In this document: positions 1-7,969 of the stretch, piece after piece | How positions within the stretch are numbered: position 1 is the first letter of the stretch | Layout of the letters: every line of letters begins with the position of its first letter | Position numbers and translations under genes: made by a program | From: Bacillota bacterium | Lineage (GTDB): Bacteria; Bacillota; Clostridia; Acetivibrionales; DTU013 | Reading direction: 5' to 3' | DNA length: 64,000 bases | Assembly (NCBI GenBank): GCA_023426125.1 | Contig: JAFABI010000022.1 | Span: 12,113-76,112, forward strand | Notes under the pieces: generated by a model | Told to the model about the DNA's origin: nothing | The model's input: only the letters and a program-made list of their open reading frames with translations | The model's database searches: none

Positions 1-609
1 GGAGTGGACGGATTGATGGTTATCCTTCCTTACTATTTCAAGCCCTACAAGGAAGCTGCCATGAATCATATCAGAGAGGTCGGCAAAGTAACCGGGCTGC
101 CGATAATTCTTTATAACAATCCATGGTTTGCAGGATACGAGCTGACTGCAAGAGAAACAAAGACCTTGAAGGATGAGGGAATACTGGTCGGTGTAAAGGC
201 TGCTCATGGAGACGCGTCAAGGGTTAGTGACATGAGAAGCATCTGCGGGGACGATTTTATCGTGTTCTATGGTCATGATTATGCCGCGCTTCAGGGCCTT
301 GCAGCAGGAGCAGACGGCTGGCTGTCAGGTTTCCCGTCTGCCTTCCCCAAACAGTGCAGGGAACTTCAGGATGCGATACTGGTAGAGAAGGATATCATCA
401 AGGCCAGAAAGATCTGGAACAAGTTCCTTCCTCTGGTGGAATATTTCATGGATCCTTCTGTAAACGCCAGGGTACACTGGCTGGAAATGTTAAAGTATGC
501 GGTTACGTACCAGGGTGTAAATGTTGGCATACCCAGAAGGCCGCTGCGTGAATTGGCGGAAGAAGCCAAACGTGAAATGAAGAAGCCTCTCGATATCTTG
601 CTGGGATAG
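1..609 (+). CDS. DapA-family aldolase, 5' end outside window
   Basis: The reading frame is open from the first base, so the gene begins upstream of the window and only the C-terminal 202 residues are seen. The family (dihydrodipicolinate synthase / N-acetylneuraminate lyase) condenses or cleaves pyruvate-type substrates through a Schiff-base lysine in a TIM barrel. Visible landmarks are GVDGLMVILPYYFKPY, matching the family's GADG-PYY segment, the LPIILYNNP strand, and GVKAAHGD, whose lysine is in the Schiff-base position. The aminotransferase and sugar-type importer downstream suggest catabolism of an amino or keto acid, but the substrate cannot be read from the sequence. Confidence 0.85.
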   Translation, partial: GVDGLMVILPYYFKPYKEAAMNHIREVGKVTGLPIILYNNPWFAGYELTARETKTLKDEGILVGVKAAHGDASRVSDMRSICGDDFIVFYGHDYAALQGLAAGADGWLSGFPSAFPKQCRELQDAILVEKDIIKARKIWNKFLPLVEYFMDPSVNARVHWLEMLKYAVTYQGVNVGIPRRPLRELAEEAKREMKKPLDILLG

Positions 610-638
610 GAGCATATAAGAATTACTTGTTAAAAAGC

Positions 639-671
639 TGTTAGAGGCGGTCTGCAATCCGCCGTCTAACA
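639..671. repeat. Hairpin repeat, copy 1
   Basis: A near-perfect inverted repeat (TGTTAGAGGCGG, 8-base loop, CCGCCGTCTAACA) follows the aldolase gene. A related hairpin is at 31824-31850, and both are followed by TAG and a TC dinucleotide. There is no T-run, so it is not a classic terminator. It may be a REP-like element or a 3' stabiliser. Confidence 0.5.
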
Positions 672-674
672 TAG

Positions 675-845
675 TTCAAAAGGCGTAATATCCTATTGAA
701 ATGGAGTGGGGATGTGGTTTTTCAATACCATTCCCCACTCAAACCCCTTGTGGTGACACGTGCCGCCACTTTGAGGACGGGGGCATACATGGCGGCTGTT
801 GAAAGGATTGTAAAAGCAAAAAAAGATCCGGGGATTTTCCCTTGA
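675..845 (+). pseudogene. Gene remnant, C-terminal fragment of unidentified protein
   Basis: After a stop at 672-674 one frame stays open for 56 codons, with no plausible start, and ends at TGA 843-845. The translation looks like real protein: a segment reading HSPLKPLVVTRAATLRTGAY is followed by an amphipathic MAAVERIVKAKKDPGIFP. It resembles the C-terminal end of a dehydrogenase of saccharopine-reductase type, but I cannot assign the family. It directly precedes the aminotransferase and shares its orientation, so a decayed oxidoreductase that once worked with it is plausible. Confidence 0.35.
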
Positions 846-869
846 GGAGATCCGGATGAACCTTTGCAA

Positions 870-2048
870 ATGAAAGAGGCTGATAGAGTGAAAAAGCTAT
901 CCGACAGTATGAAGAATGTCCAACACTCGCCGATAAGAAAAATGTTCAATATGGCGGGTTCAAAAGACAATACCGTGAATCTCGTTTTGGGGGAACCTGA
1001 TTTTTCAACCCCTGCCAATATAATCGATGCATCCCATCAAGCCTTTCTTGCCGGGAATACGCACTATACACACAATTCGGGCATCCTGTCCCTTAGAAAG
1101 ACAATTGCGGAAAAATTAAAAAGGGAACAGGATATTTCCTATGATCCGGCGTCTGAAATAATTATTACCGCCGGCGCGCAGGAAGCATTGTTCCTTACGA
1201 TGAAAGTGCTCCTTGATCAGGGGGATGAGGTGATTCTATCCAACCCTTACTATTCTCCTTATATAAACGAAATCGTGCTTGGCGGCGGGACGCCGCATTT
1301 TGTCAATGTCTATGAGGAAAATGGCTTTGTATTCAAATATGAGGATATTAAAAAAGCGGTAAACAAAAATACGAAAGCCATCCTTTTAAATTCTCCGGCG
1401 AATCCCACCGGCGGCGTGGCCGGCGTAAAGGAACTGGAGGGTATTGCTGAAATTGCCCTGGAAAATGACCTTTATGTAATATCCGACGATGTTTATCAGC
1501 ATTTTCTTTATGATGACGCGGATTTTATCTGTATTGCGTCACTGCCGGGAATGAAAGAGCGTACCATCGTGATTGACAGCCTGTCCAAATCTTATGCAAT
1601 GACTGGATGGAGGGTGGGTTATGCAGCCTGCAGCAAGGAGCTTTATCTCAATATGATGCATCTCCAGGAGAATGTCATGTCCTGCGTCAACGCAGGCGCC
1701 CAGTTTGCCGCAATCGAAGCTTATATGGGTGATCAAAAACCGCTGGAAGCAATGATTAAAAAATATGCGGAAAGAAGAAAACTGATCATTGACGGCCTGA
1801 ATCGCATAAAAGGTATTTCATGCCGGTATCCCAAAGGGGCTTTTTACGCCTTCGCCAATATCAAGGGGACAGGCTTCAAATCGGAAGAATTCGCAATGAA
1901 GCTGTTCGAAGACCAGGGAGTTCTGCTTGTACCGGGGTCGGCATTCGGAAATGCCGGCGAAGGATATATCAGGATTTCCTTCGCAGCGTCGGAGGAAATA
2001 TTATCCGAAGGCCTTGACAGGATTGACAGGTTTGTAAACAGGAATTAA
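870..2048 (+). CDS. Class I/II PLP-dependent aminotransferase
   Basis: A fold-type I aminotransferase of about 392 residues, the usual family length. It carries LVLGEPDF near the N-terminus, NSPANPTGG (the Asn-Pro-Thr-Gly substrate loop), ISDDVYQHF (the aspartate that contacts the pyridine nitrogen) and DSLSKSYAMTGWRVGY, whose SKSY lysine forms the internal aldimine. The product probably moves an amino group between an amino acid and a 2-oxo acid in the cytoplasm. The start is uncertain: ATG at 870 is used here, but GTG at 888 has a better-spaced AGAGG. With the DapA-like gene it may form a small amino acid pathway. Confidence 0.85.
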   Translation: MKEADRVKKLSDSMKNVQHSPIRKMFNMAGSKDNTVNLVLGEPDFSTPANIIDASHQAFLAGNTHYTHNSGILSLRKTIAEKLKREQDISYDPASEIIITAGAQEALFLTMKVLLDQGDEVILSNPYYSPYINEIVLGGGTPHFVNVYEENGFVFKYEDIKKAVNKNTKAILLNSPANPTGGVAGVKELEGIAEIALENDLYVISDDVYQHFLYDDADFICIASLPGMKERTIVIDSLSKSYAMTGWRVGYAACSKELYLNMMHLQENVMSCVNAGAQFAAIEAYMGDQKPLEAMIKKYAERRKLIIDGLNRIKGISCRYPKGAFYAFANIKGTGFKSEEFAMKLFEDQGVLLVPGSAFGNAGEGYIRISFAASEEILSEGLDRIDRFVNRN

Positions 2049-2259
2049 AGTAGGGTATAGAGGCAGATTTAGACGAAATACATAATATTCTGGCGGGATT
2101 TGTCCGAGGGTGATGTAATTTGTAATGGCAGGATACGGCTTATAACCGGGAATAGGCTGAAATCCGTTATTATTGCATTTTATTCACAAGAAGGATTTAT
2201 CTATAATAACAGCAAAACGGGCCCAATTGCTTGTCACTAAATCATAGGGAGGTTTTAAA

Positions 2260-3585
2260 ATGAAAAAATTATGTATCTTTTTCGCATTGTTTTTCACATT
2301 ATCCCTGATAACCACCGCATGTGGTACGAACAATCAGACAAAGGACCAGACCTCTGCCGGGCAAACAAATGCAGGCAGCACCCCGGTACAGCAAAGCCAG
2401 AACAAAGTAACGGTAAAGCTTGCAAGCCAATGGTGGCTTGAGCCTGGCAGAAAAGAACTCTATGAAGGCTTCAAGAAAGATTTTGAAGCCGCCCACCCGA
2501 ATATCACCATAGAGCCTGTTGCCATGTCCTACTCGGAATATTTCGACAAAATCAAAGTTTTGCTTGGTTCCAGCGATGCTCCCCAAATATTCTATGCAAC
2601 GCTGGTTCAGTTGAAGCTGTGGAAGGAAATGGGATACCTTGAACCGCTGGACAACCATATGGATATAAACAAGCTTCTCCAGGAGGTATCGTCGCCGGAA
2701 TCTCAAAAGCAGGCGGAAATCGACGGGAAGATGTACGCGCTGTACCTTGAAGCCTGCCCCTATTCCGGGCTGATATATAACAAAAAACTGTTGTCGGATG
2801 CAGGTGTCGCAGTCCCGACAACTCCGGAAGAACTTCTGGCTGCAGCGAAAAAGCTGACAAAGGGTACGGAACAATTCGGATTTATTACTGCGGACTCTGC
2901 GGATAACCCGACGCATATCATGCAGGAAGCCATGATCATCATCCATGGCTTCGGCGGAAAAATCATCAACGACCAGGGCGGTTTTGGAGTCGCAGACCCT
3001 GAATTCATTGAGGGCGTCAAGTTCTGGAAGTCATTGATCGATTCCGGCGCTGTTCCAAAGAACATGGTGTACAATACGCAGCGTAAATTGCTCTTTGCCG
3101 GAAAGGCCGCTATGTGCCTTGACGGAGGATATTTTGTAACGTGGGCGCAATCCGAAAATCCTGAGGTCGGCAAAAACCTTGACGTTGCCTATGGTCCCTT
3201 CAAAACCAAGAATAACCCGATTGACCTGACCTATTTCAGCATTAACAGCAAAGCCACGGAAGAACAAAAGAAAGCTTCGATAGAGGTACTGAATGCATAC
3301 ATGGGTGCTGATTTCCAGGGTAAGTGGATCAGACAGTGCGGTTATCCTGTAACCATGAAGAACGCAATCACCCCCGAATTTGAAAAAGAATTCCCCTGGT
3401 TTAAGATTTACGAGGATACGGCGGCCTATGGAATACCTCTGTCGGTTAAAGGCTATGAAACCCAATCCGATGAACTGCGAAGAGTGGTTGCCGATTACCT
3501 GCTGAAGGTGATCCTTGCCAATGAACCGGTAGAAAAAGCAATGAAGGATTGCAAAGCCCAGCTTGAATCCATGGTAAAACAATAA
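2260..3585 (+). CDS. ABC importer solute-binding lipoprotein (family 1)
   Basis: A 441-residue extracellular binding protein for a CUT1-type carbohydrate importer. The N-terminus has a lysine pair, a hydrophobic stretch and a lipobox ending LITTAC at about residue 21, so the mature protein is lipid-anchored outside the membrane. A low-complexity Thr/Gln/Ser linker follows, then a family-1 fold with the typical segment ASQWWLEPGRKELYEGFKKD. AGGGAGG lies just upstream of the ATG. Two permease genes follow in the same direction, so this is the first gene of an importer operon. The sugar cannot be inferred. Confidence 0.9.
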   Translation: MKKLCIFFALFFTLSLITTACGTNNQTKDQTSAGQTNAGSTPVQQSQNKVTVKLASQWWLEPGRKELYEGFKKDFEAAHPNITIEPVAMSYSEYFDKIKVLLGSSDAPQIFYATLVQLKLWKEMGYLEPLDNHMDINKLLQEVSSPESQKQAEIDGKMYALYLEACPYSGLIYNKKLLSDAGVAVPTTPEELLAAAKKLTKGTEQFGFITADSADNPTHIMQEAMIIIHGFGGKIINDQGGFGVADPEFIEGVKFWKSLIDSGAVPKNMVYNTQRKLLFAGKAAMCLDGGYFVTWAQSENPEVGKNLDVAYGPFKTKNNPIDLTYFSINSKATEEQKKASIEVLNAYMGADFQGKWIRQCGYPVTMKNAITPEFEKEFPWFKIYEDTAAYGIPLSVKGYETQSDELRRVVADYLLKVILANEPVEKAMKDCKAQLESMVKQ

Positions 3586-3684
3586 GCCGGCTGCGGATGC
3601 TTTCGGGGTTATGCTGCGAATTGTACATAACCCCGGCGGCATCGCCTGGGATATTAACAGAACCAATCCGGAGGGGGGATACTT

Positions 3685-4584
3685 ATTTTTAAAAAAGCTG
3701 TTTACAGAAAAAATAGTGCGGCTGCATATATAGCATTTATTTTACCGGCCTTGCTGGTTTTCGCCTTTGTGTTTATTTACCCTATTGTTGAAAACGTCAA
3801 GCTTAGTTTTCAAAATGCGCGGTTTATAGAGCCGGCCAAATTTATCGGATTGGAAAATTACGCCAGGTTGATCAAAGACCCGTTTTTCTGGAATTCATTT
3901 CGGATCATGCTGGAATACACAGCCATCTATACGGTGGGTATTTTTATCATAGGATTTATAACGGCTTTACTTTTAAATAGCGCAAACCAAAAGACCAGTT
4001 CTCTTTTCAGAACATTCTTCGTACTTCCCTATGCTATTCCGGATGTTGTTGCAGCAATGGTCTTTATGTGGATACTGGATTATCAATTCGGAATTTTGAA
4101 CCATTTCCTGCAGACCTTGCATATCATAAAAGAACCCGTATCCTGGCTTGGCGGGAATTCCTTCGTTGCACTGCTTACAATCATTGGGATAGAGCTCTGG
4201 AGGCAGTTTCCGCTCCATACATTGATTATTCTATCCGGATTACAGGATATACCGGCAGAAATATACGAAGCGGCGGATATCGATGGAGCAACAGGACTCA
4301 AGAAATTTTTCAACATCACTTTGCCCTATCTGAAGCAAATTATAATGATACTGCTTACTTTAACGATTATCTGGTGCCTGAGAAGGTTTACGATGATCTG
4401 GCTGCTGACCCAGGGCGGACCCAGCAGGGGAACGGAAACCGTAGTTATACAGATTTACAATTATGCATTCCAGTTTAATAAAATGAGCTATGCTGCTGCG
4501 ATTGGAAATGTTTTACTCCTTGCCACCATGTGCATCGTTGTCTTTTATTTCTACAATCTGAACAAAAATAAAAAATCAGCATAG
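3685..4584 (+). CDS. ABC sugar permease, MalF-type
   Basis: Inner-membrane permease of the CUT1 family, about 300 residues with six membrane segments. The EAA loop is seen as EIYEAADIDGATGLKKFFNITLP, which docks the ATPase. No ATG, GTG or TTG fits: the first such codon in frame (3751) would remove most of the first membrane helix. The strong site GGAGGGGGG at 3670-3678 points to ATT at 3685, giving MIFKKAVYRKNS and then a full first helix. Use of ATT is inferred. It partners the MalG-type gene at 4604. Confidence 0.85.
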   Translation: MFKKAVYRKNSAAAYIAFILPALLVFAFVFIYPIVENVKLSFQNARFIEPAKFIGLENYARLIKDPFFWNSFRIMLEYTAIYTVGIFIIGFITALLLNSANQKTSSLFRTFFVLPYAIPDVVAAMVFMWILDYQFGILNHFLQTLHIIKEPVSWLGGNSFVALLTIIGIELWRQFPLHTLIILSGLQDIPAEIYEAADIDGATGLKKFFNITLPYLKQIIMILLTLTIIWCLRRFTMIWLLTQGGPSRGTETVVIQIYNYAFQFNKMSYAAAIGNVLLLATMCIVVFYFYNLNKNKKSA

Positions 4585-4603
4585 CAGCTGGAAAGAGGGG
4601 ATT

Positions 4604-5431
4604 ATGATAAAGCGATCTTCAATGATAATAAATATGGTTCTGTCGGTTCTAATTTGCATTGTCGTTGCATTTCCAATTTATTGGATGATCAATGTATCTT
4701 TAAAAAATGAGATCGATCTGTTCCAAAGCCCGTACAGATTGATACCGGAGGTTTTTAACCTGGAAGGCTATGTGACGAACTTTGAAAACGGCAATATTTT
4801 CATATGGATCAGGAATTCAGTCATGGTTGCCATAGGCAGCGTTGTGCTGAATATCATCATAGCCTCTCTTGCTGCCTTCGGCATTTCCCGGTTCAGATTC
4901 AAGTTCAACCGTGTAATGCTCTTTGCAACGGTCAGTTCACAAATGATAGCACCTGCCTTGATTGTTGCTCCGGTCTATATCATGCTGAATTCCCTTAAGA
5001 TGACGAACAGCTATTCGGGACTGACAATCGTGAATATAGGCTTGTCACTGGGTTTTTCCATATGGATATTGAAAGGATTTTTTGACAACATACCCATGGA
5101 ACTGGATGAAGCTGCATATATTGACGGATGTTCCAAGTTAAGGACGTTTTGCAGTGTAATTATTCCCCTGTCTACGCCTGTCCTTATCTCTGTTGTACTA
5201 ATTACTTTTTTCGATATCTATAATGAGTATATGTTCGCATCGACACTTATATCCAATGCAAACCTGTGGCTGGGTACCTCCGGCATTGCCTCAAATACGT
5301 CAAGAGTCGGGAGCGACTGGTCTGTTACTTTTTCACAAACAGCCCTGTTTTGCGTAATTCCGATCCTGTTTTATTTTATATTCCAGAGGTATATAGTCAA
5401 AGGCCTTACTTCCGGCGCAGTGAAAGGATGA
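4604..5431 (+). CDS. ABC sugar permease, MalG-type
   Basis: Second inner-membrane subunit of the importer, 275 residues, six predicted membrane segments. The MalG-type EAA motif reads MELDEAAYIDGCSKLRTF and the C-terminus ends with the usual IVKGLTSGAVKG. It follows the MalF-type gene after 19 bases, with GAGGGG before the ATG. No ATPase gene is in the operon, as is common in Firmicutes where a shared MsmX-type ATPase serves several importers. Confidence 0.9.
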   Translation: MIKRSSMIINMVLSVLICIVVAFPIYWMINVSLKNEIDLFQSPYRLIPEVFNLEGYVTNFENGNIFIWIRNSVMVAIGSVVLNIIIASLAAFGISRFRFKFNRVMLFATVSSQMIAPALIVAPVYIMLNSLKMTNSYSGLTIVNIGLSLGFSIWILKGFFDNIPMELDEAAYIDGCSKLRTFCSVIIPLSTPVLISVVLITFFDIYNEYMFASTLISNANLWLGTSGIASNTSRVGSDWSVTFSQTALFCVIPILFYFIFQRYIVKGLTSGAVKG

Positions 5432-5535
5432 GCGCAGCTTTCCATATTTAATAAGAAATTTTAAATTAATTTGATTGACAAACGAAGGCCAGGATTGCAT
5501 AATGGAAAATAGAATATTTAAGGATGGATTTATTT

Positions 5536-6183
5536 ATGTTAATAAAGCAGAATCTGGATGAGCAGGCATATGAAGCAATACAGAATATGATATTGAATGC
5601 AAGGTATAAAGCGGGGTTTAAAATTATACCCAATGATATTTCAAATGAACTGGGGATCAGCAGGACGCCGATTACCCATGCTTTGAAGAGGCTGGAGCAG
5701 GAAGGGCTGATCACCGCCATCCGGGGAGGAAAGTATTGCATACCGCAATACAAGGCAGAAGATCTGAATGAGATATTCGACGCAAGGCTGTTGATCGAAA
5801 AACAGGCAGTGGGGACTTTAATCAAGACCATTGACGCTAAGAAAATAATGGAATTGAAAAACATAGCGAAAGACTATATTGAAATGATTGAAAAGAAGGA
5901 TGTTGAATTATCGGTCAAAGCCGATTTCGCATTCCACAATTACCTGGTCAAGAGCATGAACAACGGCAGAATTGAGCAGTTTTTCCTTATGTTGCAAAAG
6001 CAGCTTATCATCTATCGCTATATAGGGACGAAAATTAATGAACGCTTGCGCGATTCCGCCGAAGAGCACGTGACCCTCATAAGCAGCATCGAGGCAAAAG
6101 ACGAAGGAAAAGCCGTGGAGATGATCGAAACCCATATCGAAAACTCGAGGATTCTAACGCTTAAGCGTTACGACCTGACCTAG
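5536..6183 (+). CDS. GntR/FCD-family transcriptional regulator
   Basis: About 215 residues: an N-terminal winged helix (ISNELGISRTPITHALKRLEQEGL, recognition helix near residues 36-55) and a C-terminal all-helical FCD domain with RLLIEKQAV and conserved histidines (HNYLV, EEHVTL) that usually bind a metal or carboxylate ligand. ATG 5536 is preferred over ATG 5524 because the AAGGATGG site overlaps the latter. It lies just downstream of the importer and probably represses it until an acidic sugar or amino acid ligand is present. That role is inferred from position. Confidence 0.85.
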   Translation: MLIKQNLDEQAYEAIQNMILNARYKAGFKIIPNDISNELGISRTPITHALKRLEQEGLITAIRGGKYCIPQYKAEDLNEIFDARLLIEKQAVGTLIKTIDAKKIMELKNIAKDYIEMIEKKDVELSVKADFAFHNYLVKSMNNGRIEQFFLMLQKQLIIYRYIGTKINERLRDSAEEHVTLISSIEAKDEGKAVEMIETHIENSRILTLKRYDLT

Positions 6184-6255
6184 AATATATAAGTCAATGA
6201 TCCCGACAGGAGATAAGGTAATCCCGGCTCCGCTATGTTGATACTGTCCAGAGCT

Positions 6256-6285
6256 TTCGGGGGCTAGCCCCCGCGCCCCCGGCCT
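6256..6285. repeat. GC-rich palindromic patch
   Basis: The sequence CGGGGGCTAGCCCCCGCG followed by CCCCGG is a compact, very GC-rich palindrome in an otherwise gene-free stretch of about 150 bases. There is no T-run. It looks like decayed repeat DNA rather than a terminator. Confidence 0.35.
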
Positions 6286-6334
6286 CCTCCAAGGAACAGA
6301 AACAGGGACATACGTTCCAAGGGCGGAGGCGTTG

Positions 6335-7039
6335 TCAGCACTTTGAATGCTTTAGTTTTCTAAACAATATACAAAGTAATATACCTGCCAATGTAAGAGC
6401 AAGTCCGTAAAATGCAGTCGAAATCAGGGATAGCTCTACGTTTTGCAACATATATCCAATTGTATTCATGATACAGAATACTCCGTTAAATATAAACAGC
6501 CATTTTATGTATATCTCCAGCTTCCCATTCGAAAATACTGGTGCTATAAAGAATGATGTTAATCCTAAAAATAATCCCCAGCCTAAAATTACTATAGCAG
6601 CTATAAATGATTTTGTGTTCAATTCAACAAATTGCTCTAATCCTCCTAAGCTACCATTAGAGATATTTTGGGGAACTACAGTGAATTGTACAAAATATGT
6701 AATGCTCGCAAGAACTATAAAAATTGTCCCAAAGCACATCCCTATTCTTGTTAACACCTTTTTTTCATCTTGAGCATATTCATGGATACTATTTAATAAA
6801 ACAATAAAGATCAGCCCCGATAAAAAAGCAGTTATTTGACACAAGCTAAAAAACAACTGAGGCTTTGATTTCATGAAATCTGCATAACTTTCAATATTCG
6901 TCCACATTGGTATCGAATATTTCGCAAAAAAGATTCCCATTCCTAATCCATACCCGATACCCATAATTGTAAATAGAAACGATGACCAAAATCCAAGCTT
7001 AATAGAAAGCAAACTCATTTTAATATTATTTTTATCCAT
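6335..7039 (-). CDS. Hypothetical multi-pass membrane protein
   Basis: About 234 residues with six strongly hydrophobic segments, for example FWSSFLFTIMGIGYGLGMG, FLSGLIFIVLLNS, FGTIFIVLASITYFVQF and FIAAIVILGWGLFLGLTSFF. I do not recognise a functional motif; the pattern resembles small sensory or DUF-type membrane proteins of Firmicutes. Start MDKNNIKM at 7039 has GAGGGAGAT upstream. It is AT-rich and monocistronic, opposite in strand to the importers around it, so it is probably an accessory gene. Confidence 0.6.
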   Translation of the reverse strand: MDKNNIKMSLLSIKLGFWSSFLFTIMGIGYGLGMGIFFAKYSIPMWTNIESYADFMKSKPQLFFSLCQITAFLSGLIFIVLLNSIHEYAQDEKKVLTRIGMCFGTIFIVLASITYFVQFTVVPQNISNGSLGGLEQFVELNTKSFIAAIVILGWGLFLGLTSFFIAPVFSNGKLEIYIKWLFIFNGVFCIMNTIGYMLQNVELSLISTAFYGLALTLAGILLCILFRKLKHSKC

Positions 7040-7179
7040 TTTATCTCCCTCAAACATTTAATGTATTCAGCAAAATCCCAATGAACACAGGTCTTCTCAA
7101 GCTGTGTAGTGTCTTGATTTCATCCAAAATGCATACACATATAACCTCCTCAAATTTCTTCAGAGAATTAATTTATCTT

Positions 7180-7203
7180 ATACAGTTTTCATGAAAACTG
7201 TAT
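7180..7203. promoter_or_regulatory. 24-bp perfect palindrome
   Basis: ATACAGTTTTCATGAAAACTGTAT is a perfect inverted repeat without a loop, between two minus-strand membrane protein genes. Perfect symmetry without a spacer suits a dimeric repressor operator better than an RNA hairpin. No regulator gene is adjacent. Confidence 0.35.
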
Positions 7204-7274
7204 TTCAGCATGATGAAGCTAAAACGCATAGCACCAAGCAGCAGCAAATAGAATTAATTATTATTGAAAATGCT

Positions 7275-7601
7275 TCATATAGCTGGAACTATTTTGAGAG
7301 AGTTTTCTGGTTCTTTAAAAACATGGTAAAGGATAATGAATAATCCAGTAAAGAAAAATACTATTTCAAGAAAAAAAATAGTAAGATAATGTACATATTT
7401 GTAAGATATCTGACTTTCTAAAAAACAAATGATTATTGACATAAGGCTAACTGGAAATAATTTGACAACAAACATAGTTTTCTTATTTAAAATAGAATCT
7501 ATAGATTGTCCAAAAATATTGGATAACACTATAAATAGTGATTTCATAGCTAAAACTAAGAATTTTAGCAAACTATTATTTGATAAAAAACGTTCAATCA
7601 T
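7275..7601 (-). CDS. Hypothetical small membrane protein
   Basis: A 108-residue, AT-rich ORF with three hydrophobic segments (SLLKFLVLAMKSLFIVLS, LFPVSLMSIIICFL, IFFLEIVFFFTGLFIILY). No family is recognised. The ribosome binding site is weak (GGGATTGGATAA), so expression is uncertain. Orientation and composition match the neighbouring membrane gene at 6335, and the two may have arrived together. Confidence 0.4.
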   Translation of the reverse strand: MIERFLSNNSLLKFLVLAMKSLFIVLSNIFGQSIDSILNKKTMFVVKLFPVSLMSIIICFLESQISYKYVHYLTIFFLEIVFFFTGLFIILYHVFKEPENSLKIVPAI

Positions 7602-7969
7602 TTATCCAATCCCTCAAATATATTGCGCTATTTAAAATCATATTATAGTAAACGTTATGAACTGTCAAATAAAATTACTTGTCAGCTTTTTTAGATTCAT
7701 ATATTCGCTAGGAATTGCCTTGTGAAATATGTGTTTTGACACATCTTTTAAAGGCTATTTTGGTTTCATGATTTCTTGGAGGTAAAAAACCGATTAAAAA
7801 GTGTGCTTTTAAGGCAAGACAAGATTAAATTTTAACGGATGGATTGATTTTCGAACCAAACAGTTTTATTATTATTTTGTACATGAATTTTTTGTGAGTC
7901 TCGTTAATATTTTTTAGCTGTCGATTAAGATATTATGCCGGAATCTTTTGCAAACAAGGTAGGGATTAT
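7602..7969. other. Gene-free AT-rich leader before YesM gene
   Basis: About 370 bases without a credible ORF. TTGACA occurs at 7736-7741 but no well-spaced -10 element was found. No riboswitch-like structure was recognised. Confidence 0.3.

Noticed and set aside
704..740. Strong hairpin GAGTGGGGA / TCCCCACTC as a terminator
   Set aside because: No T-run follows, and the left arm lies within a protein-like remnant frame.
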